DNA from: Polynucleobacter sp. 71A-WALBACH
GTDB taxonomy: Bacteria; Pseudomonadota; Gammaproteobacteria; Burkholderiales; Burkholderiaceae
Direction of reading: 5' to 3'
NCBI RefSeq assembly: GCF_018882365.1
Contig: NZ_JACVOP010000001.1
Coordinates: 1,425,341 to 1,489,340 of the forward strand
DNA length: 64,000 nt
Shown: piece by piece, positions 28,843 through 39,683 of the stretch
Layout: each line of letters starts with the position of its first letter
How positions within the stretch are numbered: position 1 is the stretch's first letter
The notes under the pieces: model-generated
Told to the model about the DNA's origin: nothing
The model's input: the letters and a program-made list of their open reading frames with translations, nothing else
Databases searched by the model: none
Translations under genes and position numbers: made by a program

Positions 28843-30045
28843 ATGTTTGCAGAACGCGTTCTCTCTGGCATGCGACCAACTGGTAGCTTGCACCTAGGCC
28901 ATTACCATGGCGTTTTAAAGAATTGGGTTCGCTTGCAGTCCGAGTATCCCTGCTACTTCTTTGTAGCAGACTGGCATGCCTTAACGACTCACTATGAAAC
29001 CCCGGATGTGATTGAGCAATCGGTGTGGGATATGGTGATTGACTGGTTGGCCTGTGGGGTTGATCCAAACCAAGCCACTTTATTTATTCAAAGCAAAGTG
29101 CCCGAACATGCAGAGCTATTTTTATTGCTAGCCATGGGCACACCTTTAGGTTGGTTAGAGCGTGTACCAACCTATAAAGATCAAATTGAAAAACTCAAAG
29201 AGAAAGACTTGCAGACCTATGGTTTTCTGGGTTACCCCTTGCTGCAGGCTGCTGATATTCTGATGTATCGCGCACAATTTGTGCCGGTAGGTGAAGACCA
29301 GGTGCCACACGTAGAGATGACTCGTGAAGTGGCGCGTCGCTTTAATTATCTTTATGGTCGGGAGCCTGGCTTTGAAGAGAAGGCGCTAGAGGCGGTGAAA
29401 AAATTAGGTAGTAAACGCGCCAAGATGTACGCTGAATTGCGCGTCGCTTTTCAGGAGCGGGGCGATGATGAGGCTCTAGAGCAAGCTAAAGCATTACTGC
29501 AAGAGGCACAAAGTCTCTCAATGGCAGATCGCGAAAGGTTGTTTGGCTTCTTAGAGGGCGCTCGTAAAATTATTCTGCCAGAACCTCAAGCATTGTTGAC
29601 GACTGCATCACGCATGCCTGGTATTGACGGTCAAAAAATGTCAAAGTCTTACGGTAATACGATTGGTATTCGTGAAAAGCCTGAAGAGGTTATTCGTTCA
29701 ATTCGTACTATGCCAACGGATCCTGCGAGGGTGCGTAGAACTGATCCAGGTGACCCTGCGCGTTGTCCGGTATGGCAGTTGCATACGGTGTATTCCAATG
29801 AAGAAACTAAGACTTGGGTTCAAAAAGAATGTAAGTCAGCAGGTATCGGGTGCTTGGAGTGTAAGCAGCCTGTGATTGATGCCATTCTCGCTGAGCAGCA
29901 ACCAATGTTCGAGCGTGCCCAGAAGTACTTGGATGATCCTAGCTTGTTGCGTTCCATCATTGCGGACGGTTCCGATAAGGCGCGTAAGGTTGCTCAAGAA
30001 ACCATGCGTGAGGTCCGTGAGTCTATGGGCCTAGCGTACGACTAA
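28843..30045 (+). CDS. trpS: Tryptophan--tRNA ligase
   Basis: Class I synthetase charging tRNA-Trp, 400 residues, longer than the approximately 330 of E. coli because of an insert of about 60 residues in the middle (around 180-240). HIGH-type motif appears as TGSLHLGHYHGVLKNW, KMSKS as GQKMSKSYGNTI. The long form is familiar in Burkholderiaceae. The start ATG gives FAERVLSGMRPTGSLHLG; the ribosome binding site is weak (AAAGATCAAG). Confidence 0.95.
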   Translation: MFAERVLSGMRPTGSLHLGHYHGVLKNWVRLQSEYPCYFFVADWHALTTHYETPDVIEQSVWDMVIDWLACGVDPNQATLFIQSKVPEHAELFLLLAMGTPLGWLERVPTYKDQIEKLKEKDLQTYGFLGYPLLQAADILMYRAQFVPVGEDQVPHVEMTREVARRFNYLYGREPGFEEKALEAVKKLGSKRAKMYAELRVAFQERGDDEALEQAKALLQEAQSLSMADRERLFGFLEGARKIILPEPQALLTTASRMPGIDGQKMSKSYGNTIGIREKPEEVIRSIRTMPTDPARVRRTDPGDPARCPVWQLHTVYSNEETKTWVQKECKSAGIGCLECKQPVIDAILAEQQPMFERAQKYLDDPSLLRSIIADGSDKARKVAQETMREVRESMGLAYD

Positions 30046-30054
30046 GGTCACATT

Positions 30055-30618
30055 TTGACTTTAATGCATGCTGAGATTGCGGACGCCTCTCCTTGGGTAA
30101 GGCGTTTTGCACCAGCCATTTCACAGGGCGGTAGGGTCTTGGATCTGGCTTGTGGTGCTGGCAGACATGCCGCTTTACTAGCATCGCTAGGCCACACTAT
30201 ATTGGCCGTCGATCGAGATATTTCCGGAGTTGAGTTACTCCAGGGCACCTCTTTTCAAACTCGAGAGCTTGATCTTGAGGGTTCTGATTGGCCTTTGCTG
30301 GGCCAGCTTTTTTCTGGAATTGTGGTGACCAATTACCTTTACCGCCCATTTCTAGATGAATTGCCCAAAATGCTGGCTGACGGCGGTGTTTTAATCTATG
30401 AAACCTTCGCCGATGGGAATGCTCAGTTTGGCAAACCCTCAAACCCCAATTTCTTGCTAAAAACAGGGGAATTGCTTGCTTTGGCTGAACGTTCAGGCTT
30501 GAAAGTGATTGCCTACGAGGATATTTACCTCGATCGACCTAAACCAGCTATGGTTCAGCGGATTTGTGCTGTAAAAGGGCATTTAAAAGGGTGCATTCCG
30601 TTACAATTTGGTGGTTAA
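30055..30618 (+). CDS. Class I SAM-dependent methyltransferase
   Basis: Methyltransferase-fold protein of 187 residues. SAM-binding motif I is [20 protein letters not shown], with the acidic end of strand 2 in AVDRDISGV and motif IV-like [16 protein letters not shown]. The late block [20 protein letters not shown] resembles a group found next to dapA in betaproteobacteria. The substrate is unknown. Start is TTG 30055 (or ATG 30064), 9 bp after trpS; the 3' end touches the dapA start. Confidence 0.82.
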   Translation: MTLMHAEIADASPWVRRFAPAISQGGRVLDLACGAGRHAALLASLGHTILAVDRDISGVELLQGTSFQTRELDLEGSDWPLLGQLFSGIVVTNYLYRPFLDELPKMLADGGVLIYETFADGNAQFGKPSNPNFLLKTGELLALAERSGLKVIAYEDIYLDRPKPAMVQRICAVKGHLKGCIPLQFGG

Positions 30619-30643
30619 CATTCAGATAATTCAGACGCATTCA

Positions 30644-31567
30644 GTGACTAATACAACACAATCCCAAGCTAGTAAAAAGCCTATTGCAGGCAGTATGCCT
30701 GCCATTGTGACGCCGATGTTCGAGGATGGAAGTCTGGATTTTCCAGCCTTACGTTCCTTGTTGGATTGGCATGTTGCCGAAGGTTCCGATGGCATTGTCA
30801 TCGTTGGTACGAGCGGGGAATCTCCTACGGTATCCGTGGAAGAGCATTGTGAGCTCATCAAAGTAACCGTCGATCATATAGCCGGACGTATTCCGGTAAT
30901 CGCCGGCACAGGCGGTAATTCCACCACTGAGGCAATTGAGTTAACTCATTTTGCTAAGTCTGTTGGTGCCGATGCCAGCCTCCAAGTAGTTCCTTACTAC
31001 AACAAGCCCACCCAAGAGGGTATGTTTGCCCACTTCAAGAAAATTGCTGAGTCAGTTGATTTACCCGTCATTCTTTACAACGTCCCCGGTAGGACTGTTG
31101 CGGATCTTGCTGGCGAGACAACAGTTCGTTTAGCAGGTGTTCCAGGCATTATTGGCATCAAAGACGCTACCGGCAGTATTGAACGCGGCACTTTATTGCT
31201 CGCCGATCTCAAGGCTGCTGGACATCAAGATTTCTCTGTATTTTCTGGTGATGATCTGAGTGCGGCAATGCTGATGCTCATGGGTGGTAAGGGCAATATT
31301 TCTGTTACCGCCAATATCGCACCCCGTTTGATGCATGAATTATGTCAGGCAGCGATGTCTGATGATGTTGTGAGGACGCGCGCTATTCAATATCAATTAC
31401 TGGCTGTTCATAAAGCCATGTTTATTGAGGCAAATCCAATTCCAGTTAAATGGGCCCTGCATGAAATGGGTAAAGTCACCTCTGGAATTCGTTTACCTTT
31501 AACCCCTTTGAGCGTTGCTTTGCGTGAACCTTTGAAGACTGCAATGAAACAGGCTGGCTTACTATGA
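30644..31567 (+). CDS. dapA: 4-hydroxy-tetrahydrodipicolinate synthase
   Basis: Condenses pyruvate and aspartate semialdehyde in lysine/diaminopimelate synthesis. TIM barrel with Schiff-base Lys in [10 protein letters not shown], the catalytic Tyr in [15 protein letters not shown], and substrate-site block [17 protein letters not shown]. The start is uncertain: GTG 30644 gives 307 residues, and GTG 30611 overlapping the upstream methyltransferase also fits; the E. coli enzyme is 292, and the extension is not conserved. The last 4 bases overlap the bamC start (ATGA). Confidence 0.93.
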   Translation: MTNTTQSQASKKPIAGSMPAIVTPMFEDGSLDFPALRSLLDWHVAEGSDGIVIVGTSGESPTVSVEEHCELIKVTVDHIAGRIPVIAGTGGNSTTEAIELTHFAKSVGADASLQVVPYYNKPTQEGMFAHFKKIAESVDLPVILYNVPGRTVADLAGETTVRLAGVPGIIGIKDATGSIERGTLLLADLKAAGHQDFSVFSGDDLSAAMLMLMGGKGNISVTANIAPRLMHELCQAAMSDDVVRTRAIQYQLLAVHKAMFIEANPIPVKWALHEMGKVTSGIRLPLTPLSVALREPLKTAMKQAGLL

Positions 31568-32712
31568 CGAATTTGATTCAAACCCTGCGCCAACATTGCG
31601 CAACCCTACTGATCCTCTCTTTAACAAGCATTGCTTTGGTCGGCTGCAAATCGGTAGCAACTAATGACACCGTGGACTACAAGTCGGCTGGTGCGGTACG
31701 TGGGCCTAATTTATCCTACCCTCCAGATCTCATTACCGCCCAGGCAGATCGTCGTTACATTGTTCAGGACGGCTCCGCCACTATGTCTGAATACAATGCC
31801 GCTGTTAAAAAATCGGTGCAAACTCGCAAGAACGTAATGACTGGCATTCCAGGTATGCGTATTGAGCGTGATGGCGAGCGTCGTTGGTTAGTGGTGGATA
31901 AACCAGCACCAGAGCTCTACCCGCAAATCAAAGATTTTTGGCAGGAGAATGGCTTCCTGCTCACCATTGATTCACCTTCAACAGGAATCATGGAAACCGA
32001 CTGGGCCGAGAACCGCGCAAAAATTCCTCAAGATTTCATTCGTCAAGCTCTTGGTGGTGCATTGGATTCCATCTATGACACTGGTGAGAGAGATCGTTAC
32101 AAAACTCGCTTAGAAGTAAGCAAGCCTAATCAAACTGAAATTTTTATTACTCAGCGTGGTGCGATTGAGAAATGCGTAAGCGATAACAGTGGTGCTTGTA
32201 ACTCTACGATCTGGACATCACGCCCAAATGATCCCGAGCTTGAGGCAGCATTTTTAGCTCGCTTAATGGAGCGCCTTGGGATGACTCAAGAAATGGCTAA
32301 GGCTCAAGTCGCAGTTCCACTGGGAGCTAAGACTCCAAAGGCAAAATTAGTTCAGGAAGGCGTTAATACTGCGCATATTGAGATGGCAGCAGGTTTTGAT
32401 CGCGCATGGCGTGATACAGGTCTTGCCTTAGATCGCTCTAACTTTACTGTTGAGGATCGCAATCGCGCCAATGGTGTTTACTATGTGCGTTACGTCAATC
32501 CTAAAGATTTAGGTGACACCAAAGGCTTCTTCTCAAATCTCTTTAGTAGCAAGGATGACTCAAGTCTGAAAGCTAAGAAGTATCTTGTTGTAGTTAAATC
32601 AACTGGTGATAATTCTTCAAGCATCTATGTTCAAGATGCTGATGGTAAGCCAGAAAATACTGCAGCAGGATTGCAGCTTTTAACTCTACTAACTGAGCAA
32701 ATGTCTAGATAA
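31564..32712 (+). CDS. bamC: Outer membrane assembly lipoprotein BamC (NlpB)
   Basis: Lipoprotein of the BAM complex that inserts beta-barrel proteins in the outer membrane. The 382-residue precursor has a signal peptide with lipobox LVGC near residue 27, followed by the conserved unstructured segment ([20 protein letters not shown]) known to bind BamD, and two helix-grip domains. It overlaps dapA by 4 bp; dapA-bamC order is conserved widely in proteobacteria, which supports the assignment. A bidirectional-looking terminator follows. Confidence 0.93.
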   Translation: MTNLIQTLRQHCATLLILSLTSIALVGCKSVATNDTVDYKSAGAVRGPNLSYPPDLITAQADRRYIVQDGSATMSEYNAAVKKSVQTRKNVMTGIPGMRIERDGERRWLVVDKPAPELYPQIKDFWQENGFLLTIDSPSTGIMETDWAENRAKIPQDFIRQALGGALDSIYDTGERDRYKTRLEVSKPNQTEIFITQRGAIEKCVSDNSGACNSTIWTSRPNDPELEAAFLARLMERLGMTQEMAKAQVAVPLGAKTPKAKLVQEGVNTAHIEMAAGFDRAWRDTGLALDRSNFTVEDRNRANGVYYVRYVNPKDLGDTKGFFSNLFSSKDDSSLKAKKYLVVVKSTGDNSSSIYVQDADGKPENTAAGLQLLTLLTEQMSR

Positions 32713-32741
32713 GTTATTGCATTACAAAAATTCTAGCCAAT

Positions 32742-32770
32742 AAAAAAGCCGCTTCTCAGCGGCTTTTTTT
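32742..32770. terminator. Bidirectional terminator between bamC and the small lipoprotein gene
   Basis: AAAAAAGCCGC and GCGGCTTTTTTT flank a TTCTCA loop. The GC stem with A and T runs on both sides can end transcription in either direction, for bamC rightward and the Ala/Pro lipoprotein leftward. Confidence 0.9.
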
Positions 32771-32784
32771 CTTCAAGAAGAAGA

Positions 32785-32964
32785 TTACTTCTTAGCGTCA
32801 GCAGCTGGAGCAGCTGGAGCAGCAGGTGCAGCAGCAGGAGCGTCAGCAGCTGGAGCTGCAGCAGGAGCAGCAGGAGCAGCTTCTACAGGTTTTGCTTCTT
32901 CTTTTTTACCGCAAGCGGCCAAAGCGATTGCCAACATTGCTACTAGTGCGAGTGACTTCTTCAT
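32785..32964 (-). CDS. Small Ala/Pro-rich lipoprotein
   Basis: A 59-residue precursor on the minus strand: signal MKKSLALVAMLAIALAAC with lipobox LAAC (Cys18), a charged stretch GKKEEAKPVE, then a long Ala/Pro repeat (AAP/AAD units) ending in DAKK. After processing only about 42 residues remain, mostly AAP, suggesting an extended peptide tethered to a membrane. GAGGAAATTACAA upstream gives a good ribosome binding site. Similar tiny lipoproteins are common in Polynucleobacter-like genomes by my recollection, without a known function. Repeats make it liable to length variation. Confidence 0.82.
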   Translation of the reverse strand: MKKSLALVAMLAIALAACGKKEEAKPVEAAPAAPAAAPAADAPAAAPAAPAAPAADAKK

Positions 32965-33079
32965 TTGTAATTTCCTCTTAAAAAATTATCATTAATAACC
33001 GGTTATTAATACTAAGAAAGTACAGGGTTACCCCTTAGGTACTTTCCAGCGATCATTATAGCCATGTCCTAATCGAGAG

Positions 33080-34306
33080 TTAAAAAACTAGCCAACCGGC
33101 TTCAAAAGCCTCAAAAAGGCTATTGTCTGCCTGAAATCGTCCTAGGCCACCCTTGAATTGCCTGTTTGCGGCAAGTGAGCACCAGGCAATCTGTATCGGA
33201 CTGGATTGCCCGGTAGTGACATCTTCGCCATTACAGTAAATTTTCTCTCCTAGAGCTAGCAATCGAGTTTGGGGGTGCGGCTCTAAGACATGCTTTGCAA
33301 TCTGGCGCTGAAATTCTTCAGGAGAAAGATTATTTTTTGACCCATCGAAATAGGTCTGGGGTTTTGGTTCGCTGAGATAGGCGGCAATTCCAGGTAGAAA
33401 TGTTTCCACGCGATCGAGTTTTAAGCTTTTTAATTTTTGCTCTAACTGTTTAATCATTTCCTCTGGTAGTTGCTCGGCCTGGTTAGTCGCCTTTTGCTTG
33501 GGATCGGCAAAGCGTTTTTCTAGCTCCAGAATGCCTTCTAGTGATTCGGCTAAACGCCATAGACCCTCTTGCAAAATTTCTTTATAGCTTTGCGCTCTAA
33601 ATCCAACTGACCAGGTTTGGCAACCTGGATCTAGAGCAACGCCATCATGAGCAATATGAGGGGGCAAATAAAGCATATCGCCAGGCTCTAACACCCACTC
33701 CTGCTCAACTTTAAAGTCCTGCAGAATCTTCAGTGGAAGATGGGGGTTTAAAGTCAAATCTTTCTGCTCGGAAATACGCCAACGCCTTCGTCCCGACATC
33801 TGAATTAAAAAGACGTCATATGAATCAAAGTGGGGGCCTACGCCACCACCAGGACCAGCGATGCTAATCATTAAATCATCTAAGCGTGCATCTGGTATGA
33901 AGCGAAACCAGGAAAGAATTTTTGCAGCAGCGGGGTGCCTTGCCTCCATGCCTTGGAGAAGTAGCGTCCAGTCTGGAGATTCAAGTGAAGGGATGGATTT
34001 CTTTTTAAATGGCCCGTCAGCAAAGCCCCAGGGTTTGGCTTTAATTAATCTAGACTCGACTGCATCGTCACTTGCTATCTTAAAGAGCTCTTCGGCTGAA
34101 ATTGCGCTATCCAATGGCTCGCCTACCTGTTTTGAGAGTTCAAAAGCAGGAATGGCACCGCGTACTAAAAGTGGCTTTTTATGCCAATGGGATTTCATGA
34201 ACTGTTGGGGGCTAGCACCCCCTAGAAGCGCCCATGGGCGATCCAGCAGGAGGTTTTGGGGTGCCTGCGGTGGGTCATAAGGCTTGCTCAAGTAAAATGC
34301 TGTCAT
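33080..34306 (-). CDS. JmjC/cupin ribosomal oxygenase (L16 arginine hydroxylase-like)
   Basis: Fe(II)/2-oxoglutarate-dependent oxygenase of about 408 residues, related to E. coli RoxA (YcfD), which hydroxylates an Arg of ribosomal protein L16. The cupin core shows the iron facial triad: His and Asp in GPHFDSYDVFLIQMSGRRRW, and His in LPPHIAHDGVA. A C-terminal winged-helix-like region follows. The frame is open to a TTG at 34333, but MTAFYLSKPYDPPQ from ATG 34306 is the more likely start; neither has a strong ribosome binding site. It is divergent from the SlyD gene. Confidence 0.87.
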   Translation of the reverse strand: MTAFYLSKPYDPPQAPQNLLLDRPWALLGGASPQQFMKSHWHKKPLLVRGAIPAFELSKQVGEPLDSAISAEELFKIASDDAVESRLIKAKPWGFADGPFKKKSIPSLESPDWTLLLQGMEARHPAAAKILSWFRFIPDARLDDLMISIAGPGGGVGPHFDSYDVFLIQMSGRRRWRISEQKDLTLNPHLPLKILQDFKVEQEWVLEPGDMLYLPPHIAHDGVALDPGCQTWSVGFRAQSYKEILQEGLWRLAESLEGILELEKRFADPKQKATNQAEQLPEEMIKQLEQKLKSLKLDRVETFLPGIAAYLSEPKPQTYFDGSKNNLSPEEFQRQIAKHVLEPHPQTRLLALGEKIYCNGEDVTTGQSSPIQIAWCSLAANRQFKGGLGRFQADNSLFEAFEAGWLVF

Positions 34307-34350
34307 ATAAGTAAGAGGCTGTTTAAAACACAATGTTGAATGAATTACGC

Positions 34351-34938
34351 ATGAAGATCGAAAAAAATACCGTTGTATCCCTGCGCTACAAATTAACTGA
34401 TGCGCAAAACAATATTATCGAGGAACCTGATTCTCCGATGGTATACCTGCATGGCGGGTATGAGGGCACTTTTCCCAAGATTGAAACCATGTTGGACGGT
34501 CAAGATGTGGGTTATGAAGCCAGCATTCAGCTTGAGCCCAGCGAGGCTTTTGGCGAGTACGATCCTGAGTTACTCAAGATCGAACCACGCGCTCGATTTC
34601 CAGAGCCTTTAGAGGTGGGTATGCAGTTTGAGGGCGTTCCTGATTCTGAAGAAGATGAATCTAGCGAAGCGGATGATGAGCCTTTAATTTATACCGTAAC
34701 CGATGTCGCTGATAGTCAAGTAGTCCTAGATGGAAATCATCCTCTCGCTGGTATGGCCTTGCGTTTCTGGGTTCAGGTTGAAGATATTCGCGCTGCTACT
34801 GATGAGGAGATTGAGAATCGCCATCCCGAAGGTGGTGAAGCATTTGCATTCGGAATGCCTAATGATTCCGATGACGGCGATGATGAATTAACAGACGACA
34901 TTTCCAATGCTGGCGGTACAGCACCAACTCTGCATTAA
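34351..34938 (+). CDS. slyD: FKBP-type prolyl isomerase, SlyD-like
   Basis: Cytoplasmic peptidyl-prolyl cis-trans isomerase/chaperone of about 195 residues. The FKBP half is visible at the N-terminus (VVSLRYKLTDAQNN, then YLHGGYEGTFPKIETMLDGQ), interrupted by the IF (insert-in-flap) chaperone domain (LEPSEAFGEYDPELL), and the FKBP end HPLAGMALRFWVQVEDIRAA. Unlike E. coli SlyD, the C-tail is acidic (SDDGDDELTDD) rather than His/Cys-rich, so nickel binding is unlikely; an extra acidic insert (DSEEDESSEADDE) is also present. ATG 34333 is in frame; ATG 34351 fits homologues better. Confidence 0.9.
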   Translation: MKIEKNTVVSLRYKLTDAQNNIIEEPDSPMVYLHGGYEGTFPKIETMLDGQDVGYEASIQLEPSEAFGEYDPELLKIEPRARFPEPLEVGMQFEGVPDSEEDESSEADDEPLIYTVTDVADSQVVLDGNHPLAGMALRFWVQVEDIRAATDEEIENRHPEGGEAFAFGMPNDSDDGDDELTDDISNAGGTAPTLH

Positions 34939-34939
34939 A

Positions 34940-35707
34940 TTACTCTTTGAGCCATTCTTTTAAGGCTCCAAGATCACGCTTAGTGTCGCTCGACTCGCCA
35001 GCATTAGACGCTGGTGCGTTGCTTAATTTTGCTAGCGCTTTCTCGAGCGCTGTAATTTTGGCTTCTTGCTCTAGAGTGGCATCAATCAAACCTTTTAATG
35101 CCATAGACACAGGGTCATCTACATTCGGTGTCACGCCATAAGCGGAGAAGTATTCTTTGGCCTTGCTATCAGGCGTACTTGCCTGAGGTAGGTCGGGATG
35201 CAAGATGCGAGCAGGAATTCCTACTGCGGTTGCTCCCGCAGGGATTTCTTTTAGTACAACGGCATTAGATCCAACTCGAGCGCCATCACCAACGGTAAAA
35301 CCGCCAAGCACTTTAGCTCCTGCGCTAATGACAACTCCTTTGCCCAAGGTAGGGTGACGCTTTACACCTTTGTACAAACTGGTTCCGCCTAAGGTCACGC
35401 CTTGATAGATGGTGCAATCATCACCAATTTCAGTGGTCTCACCGATAACAATGCCCAGGCCATGGTCTAAAAAGACTCGACGACCAATCTTTGCGCCCGG
35501 ATGAATTTCAATGCCAGTAATCCAGCGCGACACCATCGACAGAAGACGCGCAATCCATTTCAAGCCCAGGTTCCACAGGGCATGAGAGGCGCGATGAATC
35601 CATACAGCATGTAAACCTGGGTAGCAGGTAATGACCTCTAAGCGATTTCTAGCGGCAGGGTCGCGAACAATGATGGAGTCGACTTGGTCGAAAAGCGAAT
35701 TAAACAT
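34940..35707 (-). CDS. cysE: Serine O-acetyltransferase
   Basis: Acetylates serine with acetyl-CoA to give O-acetylserine for cysteine synthesis. The 255 residues have an N-terminal helical part ([20 protein letters not shown]) and a left-handed beta-helix with hexapeptide repeats ([44 protein letters not shown]). The active-site His lies in [12 protein letters not shown]-terminal extension of about 70 residues is helical and charged. It is convergent with slyD (1 bp apart) and 29 bp downstream of trmJ. Confidence 0.94.
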   Translation of the reverse strand: MFNSLFDQVDSIIVRDPAARNRLEVITCYPGLHAVWIHRASHALWNLGLKWIARLLSMVSRWITGIEIHPGAKIGRRVFLDHGLGIVIGETTEIGDDCTIYQGVTLGGTSLYKGVKRHPTLGKGVVISAGAKVLGGFTVGDGARVGSNAVVLKEIPAGATAVGIPARILHPDLPQASTPDSKAKEYFSAYGVTPNVDDPVSMALKGLIDATLEQEAKITALEKALAKLSNAPASNAGESSDTKRDLGALKEWLKE

Positions 35708-35736
35708 GAAGCGATTTTAACGGGTAAAGGCTGAAT

Positions 35737-36483
35737 TTATTTTCTCAGGAGCATCTGCTTGGCAATGCCACGCAGAAGGTCAATTTCTTCTTTTTGAAGA
35801 CGAGTTCTCGCAAATAGGGCTTGCAAGCGAGGCATGAGCTTTTTGGGGTTAGCAGGGTCAAGGTACCTAATTGCCTCTAGCCCTTGGCGCCAGTGCTCTA
35901 GCATGGCCGCTACGGCAGCTGGATCAGCATAGTCAACTGACTCGGGGGCATCTGGAACCAGAGAATTAACGCCTTGGCAGAATGACTCCCTGAGAGTAAA
36001 GGCGCAAACCATGAGGGCTTGAGCTAAGTTAAGCGAGGGGTAGAGTGGGTTAGCGTCCAGCCAGACCCGATGCGTACAAAGGGATAGATGTTGGTTATCT
36101 AGTCCAGTTCGCTCTGGTCCAAATAGTAAGGCAACCCTTTGATTGCCTGCGACGGCAGCCTGAATAAGGGGGCGAGCATCTTGCCAATTTAATGCTGGTG
36201 GTCCAAATTCACGATCACGACTCGTAAGCCCCAGGACTAAGGCGCAGCCTTGAACAGCAGACTCCAGCGATGGCGACTCTTGACTGGACTCTAAGATATC
36301 GGCGGCGCCACTGGCTAAAGCAATCGCTTCGGGTGCTTGGGCAACCCCTGAAATTTTTGGTGAAATCAGGCGTAGATCGCTAAATCCCATGGTTTTAAGC
36401 GCACGCGCTGCTGAGCCTACGTTACCGGGGTGACTGGTTTCAACCAAAACCCAGCGTAGCAACTGTGCTTGTGCGGTATTCAT
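35737..36483 (-). CDS. trmJ: tRNA (cytidine/uridine-2'-O) methyltransferase TrmJ
   Basis: SPOUT-fold methyltransferase modifying nucleotide 32 of tRNAs, 248 residues. Motifs are [20 protein letters not shown] (N-terminal RNA/Arg site), [18 protein letters not shown] (SAM knot) and [17 protein letters not shown]-terminal helical extension ([20 protein letters not shown]) is typical of TrmJ rather than TrmL. It reads with cysE as a two-gene unit and is divergent from suhB. Confidence 0.93.
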   Translation of the reverse strand: MNTAQAQLLRWVLVETSHPGNVGSAARALKTMGFSDLRLISPKISGVAQAPEAIALASGAADILESSQESPSLESAVQGCALVLGLTSRDREFGPPALNWQDARPLIQAAVAGNQRVALLFGPERTGLDNQHLSLCTHRVWLDANPLYPSLNLAQALMVCAFTLRESFCQGVNSLVPDAPESVDYADPAAVAAMLEHWRQGLEAIRYLDPANPKKLMPRLQALFARTRLQKEEIDLLRGIAKQMLLRK

Positions 36484-36612
36484 ATGTACAGGAAATCGTT
36501 AGGGACTTGGGAGTTCATGGGGCAATCGTTTAGAATCAGGGTGTTAGCTCCTTATTGTCCTGCAGTTTGCAATCTGTTGAGCTTGTTCTTATTTAATTTG
36601 TCCATCAATACT

Positions 36613-37401
36613 ATGCATCCCATGTTAAATGTGGCCGTTAAGGCTGCCCGTCGTGCCGGAACCGTGATTAATAGAGCGTCTCTGAATCTAGAGCGACTCC
36701 AGGTTGACCGCAAACAACATAATGATTTTGTGACTGAGGTGGACAGGCAGGCTGAAGCAGCCATTATTGAGACTTTGAGCGAGGCCTATCCTTCACACGG
36801 ATTTCTAGCTGAAGAAACTGGCGCCCAAAATACCGATGCCGAAAATGTGTGGATCATCGACCCCCTTGATGGCACAACCAACTTTATTCATGGTTTCCCT
36901 CAATATGCGGTTTCTATCGCATTGTCTGTCAACGGGGTAACCCAACAGGCAGTCGTGTATGACCCAACTCGAGATGAACTTTTCACGGCTACCCGTGGTG
37001 CAGGCGCATATTTGGACCGCCGGCGTTTACGTGTTGCTACTCAAGATCGCTTAACGAATGCCTTGTTGGGCACTGGTTTTCCATATCGTGAAGACCAGGA
37101 CTTGGAAAAGTATTTAAAAATCTTTGCTGACATGTCACGTCAGTGTGCTGGCCTTCGTCGTCCAGGCGCTGCATCACTTGATTTAGCTTATGTTGCTGCC
37201 GGTCGATACGATGGGTTTTTTGAAAGTGATCTCAAGCCTTGGGATATGGCTGCGGGCGCCTTGCTAATCACTGAGGCTGGTGGTTTAGTCGGCAACTACC
37301 GTGGTGAAGAGGGTTTCTTGCAAAGCGGCGAAGTAATGTGTGCAAACCCACGTATCTTTGCTCAGATGGTGCAGTGCTTATCTAAATATTCCACCTGCTA
37401 A
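36613..37401 (+). CDS. suhB: Inositol-1-monophosphatase family protein
   Basis: Mg2+-dependent phosphatase of the IMPase family, 262 residues from ATG 36613, close to E. coli SuhB (267). The family motifs are [24 protein letters not shown] and the C-terminal [18 protein letters not shown]. coli SuhB also binds the rRNA antitermination complex. The frame extends upstream to 36469, inside trmJ, but [16 protein letters not shown] is the recognised N-terminus. The gap of 129 bp upstream contains the promoter; no hairpin was seen. Confidence 0.93.
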   Translation: MHPMLNVAVKAARRAGTVINRASLNLERLQVDRKQHNDFVTEVDRQAEAAIIETLSEAYPSHGFLAEETGAQNTDAENVWIIDPLDGTTNFIHGFPQYAVSIALSVNGVTQQAVVYDPTRDELFTATRGAGAYLDRRRLRVATQDRLTNALLGTGFPYREDQDLEKYLKIFADMSRQCAGLRRPGAASLDLAYVAAGRYDGFFESDLKPWDMAAGALLITEAGGLVGNYRGEEGFLQSGEVMCANPRIFAQMVQCLSKYSTC

Positions 37402-37432
37402 ATCAACTCAATTTAGTTAGCAAAATAACTTA

Positions 37433-38221
37433 TTAATTCTTGATCAGATCGGCGTAACGCACGCCATCTTGATTAATGTGGAGCGCACTTGCACGTGGTC
37501 GACCGCTTTCCGGGTGATCCAAATCCCAGTCTGATAAGACCCAGCGTTGCCATTCTTGATCTTGTAGCCGTTCTTGATGATGCTTTGGCAAATGGGTATG
37601 ACCATGAATCAATTGATTGGCGGCTTGATCCCTCAAGACTGCGGCGCAGGCCGCTAAGGTCACATCCGTTTTAGCTTGTCCGCCTGGTGCTGAGGATTGC
37701 ATTGCGCGTTGGTATTGCAAGCCGCTATTACTGCGAAGGTGATTTGCAATAGAGCGACGCCAAGTTAAGGGTAAGCTTAAGAATAACTTTTGGATCCAGG
37801 TTTTACGAACCCATCCGCGGAAGACTTGATAGCCAATATCCGCCGTGCAAAGGGAGTCACCGTGACAGAGAACATATTCAGAGCCAGCAATATTAATTTT
37901 GCTCGGGTCAGACATGAGTGTCATGCCAGTTTTAAGTAAGAATTGCTTTCCAATGAGGAAGTCACGATTACCGTGTAGGTAATAGGTTTTCACTTTGGTG
38001 GAAAGTGTTGCCAGCGCATGCTTCACCTCTTGTTGAAATGGCGAGTGAAGGGCGGCATCATCTCCAACCCAATACTCAAATAAGTCCCCCAAGATAAATA
38101 CAGCTTCTACCTTAGGGGCATCCTTTTCACAAAAATCAAAGAAACGTTGCGCCGTCAAAGGCATTGACGGCGTGAGATGCAAATCAGAAATGAGCAGCGC
38201 GCTCGCGTATTGCGGAATCAT
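37433..38221 (-). CDS. lpxH: UDP-2,3-diacylglucosamine diphosphatase
   Basis: Mn2+-dependent calcineurin-like phosphoesterase that makes lipid X in lipid A synthesis, peripheral to the inner membrane; 262 residues. All metal motifs are present: [48 protein letters not shown] and LIHGHTHLP. It overlaps the ppiB stop by 4 bp, so the two are co-translated. Length is normal. Confidence 0.96.
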   Translation of the reverse strand: MIPQYASALLISDLHLTPSMPLTAQRFFDFCEKDAPKVEAVFILGDLFEYWVGDDAALHSPFQQEVKHALATLSTKVKTYYLHGNRDFLIGKQFLLKTGMTLMSDPSKINIAGSEYVLCHGDSLCTADIGYQVFRGWVRKTWIQKLFLSLPLTWRRSIANHLRSNSGLQYQRAMQSSAPGGQAKTDVTLAACAAVLRDQAANQLIHGHTHLPKHHQERLQDQEWQRWVLSDWDLDHPESGRPRASALHINQDGVRYADLIKN

Positions 38222-38721
38222 TCCTCGAGGATGCTAGCCTTTTCAATCACAACGTCTTCCGCAGGTACGTCTTGATGAAATCCAGCATTGCCAGTTTTAA
38301 CTTTGCGAATTGCGTCAACCACATCAAGGCCATCAGTGACCTTGCCAAAAACAGCATAGCCCCAACCTTGAGCGTTTGGAGCAGTGTGATTTAAGAAGTC
38401 ATTGTCATTAACGTTAATGAAAAATTGCGCTGTTGCTGAGTGCGGATCGCTAGTGCGAGCCATGGCCACTGTGCCACGTTCGTTCTTGAGGCCATTATTT
38501 GCTTCGTTTTCAATTTGGGCGCCAGAAGATTTTTCTTTAAGGCCAGCAGTCATGCCGCCACCTTGAATCATAAAATTATCAATCACACGATGAAAAATAG
38601 TGCCATCGTAGTGGCCGCTTTTTACATACTGTAAAAAGTTAGCAACAGTTTTTGGTGCTTTAACAGCATCGAGTGTGAGGGTGATGTCACCCTTGTTTGT
38701 TTTGAGTAGAACTTTAGCCAT
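38218..38721 (-). CDS. ppiB: Cyclophilin-type peptidyl-prolyl isomerase B
   Basis: Cytoplasmic cyclophilin of 167 residues without a signal peptide. Active-site blocks are [20 protein letters not shown] and the [14 protein letters not shown] [18 protein letters not shown]. The C-terminal region [20 protein letters not shown] is typical. It sits in the order TPR lipoprotein-ppiB-lpxH, all leftward. Confidence 0.96.
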   Translation of the reverse strand: MAKVLLKTNKGDITLTLDAVKAPKTVANFLQYVKSGHYDGTIFHRVIDNFMIQGGGMTAGLKEKSSGAQIENEANNGLKNERGTVAMARTSDPHSATAQFFINVNDNDFLNHTAPNAQGWGYAVFGKVTDGLDVVDAIRKVKTGNAGFHQDVPAEDVVIEKASILEE

Positions 38722-38768
38722 GATGAATTAACTTTCTATGAGTTAGTAGATAAAAAGGGTAAAAAAAA

Positions 38769-39623
38769 TTACTTCGAAGTCAGTGGTGCTGGGATTGCTG
38801 GTACCGCTGGCGCAACTCCCTTTTTGGGTGGGGTGAGTATTTCCATTAATGCTTTTGCGCGATTGGTATATTGACGTTGATTGAGCGCGGCATCTTTTGC
38901 CGCATTGTCATAGGCTTGGGCCCCTAGACGGATATAAACCTCTCCTAAGTTGGCAGAGGCAACCGTATAGCTTGGGCGTAATTTCAAAGCGAGCTCCAAG
39001 TAGTCTCTGGCCTCAATCCAGTTTCCCTGGTTGGCTGCTAGTGCAGCTAAGTTGTTGTAAGGCTCAGGCAGCTCTGGAAATTGTTGGGTAATTTCAACTA
39101 GCGTCTTTTTGGCTGCCTCCCATTGACGCATCTCAATTTGCATGCGAGCCTTGACGTAACGTAATTGCACATTGCCGGGTGTTTTCTTGAGTCTCTTATC
39201 AATGCTTTCAATAGCTTCAGGATATTTCTTGGCTTTTACTAGCTTTTCAATTTCGGATGGAACCCCGTTTTTAGTCACTGGATCCGGCTCAATAATCAAA
39301 AAAGAGAGAAATGGAACAGCCACAGAATCAGACAAATCTTGATTAAATTGATCGTAACCTAATGAATTACTGGCCAATCTAGGCGGCTCCCCCGGCGTAT
39401 AGGAGCCTAAATAGGGTTGAGGTGTTTGAGGTGTCGCTGGTTGGGCGGGGCAAGAGCAAGGCGTATTCAGGGCCTTAATTTCAGCATCTGCCAACTGTTG
39501 CCCGGGAGTGCTACACCCCAAAAGGAGTAAAGCGGCAAAAATGGCGCTTAAGCTTGCAAAATGGGCTGGACGTAGTGAAAACAGGGTAGCTGGCATAGGG
39601 GGTGGGGTGAAAAACTGGCTCAT
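38769..39623 (-). CDS. TPR-repeat lipoprotein
   Basis: A 284-residue envelope protein. The N-terminus has an unusually long leader (about 36 residues) with hydrophobic core [12 protein letters not shown] and lipobox LLGC. A low-complexity Pro/Gln segment ([13 protein letters not shown]) follows, then TPR-type helical pairs at about 125-240 ([60 protein letters not shown]). It may scaffold envelope proteins; no specific function is known. The start could be internal ([10 protein letters not shown]), which would shorten the leader to a more usual size. Confidence 0.85.
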   Translation of the reverse strand: MSQFFTPPPMPATLFSLRPAHFASLSAIFAALLLLGCSTPGQQLADAEIKALNTPCSCPAQPATPQTPQPYLGSYTPGEPPRLASNSLGYDQFNQDLSDSVAVPFLSFLIIEPDPVTKNGVPSEIEKLVKAKKYPEAIESIDKRLKKTPGNVQLRYVKARMQIEMRQWEAAKKTLVEITQQFPELPEPYNNLAALAANQGNWIEARDYLELALKLRPSYTVASANLGEVYIRLGAQAYDNAAKDAALNQRQYTNRAKALMEILTPPKKGVAPAVPAIPAPLTSK

Positions 39624-39683
39624 TCGATATACTCAGCGCTCAGTCTAACAAATTGGCGCTACTTGCCCACCTTTATAGCCCCT

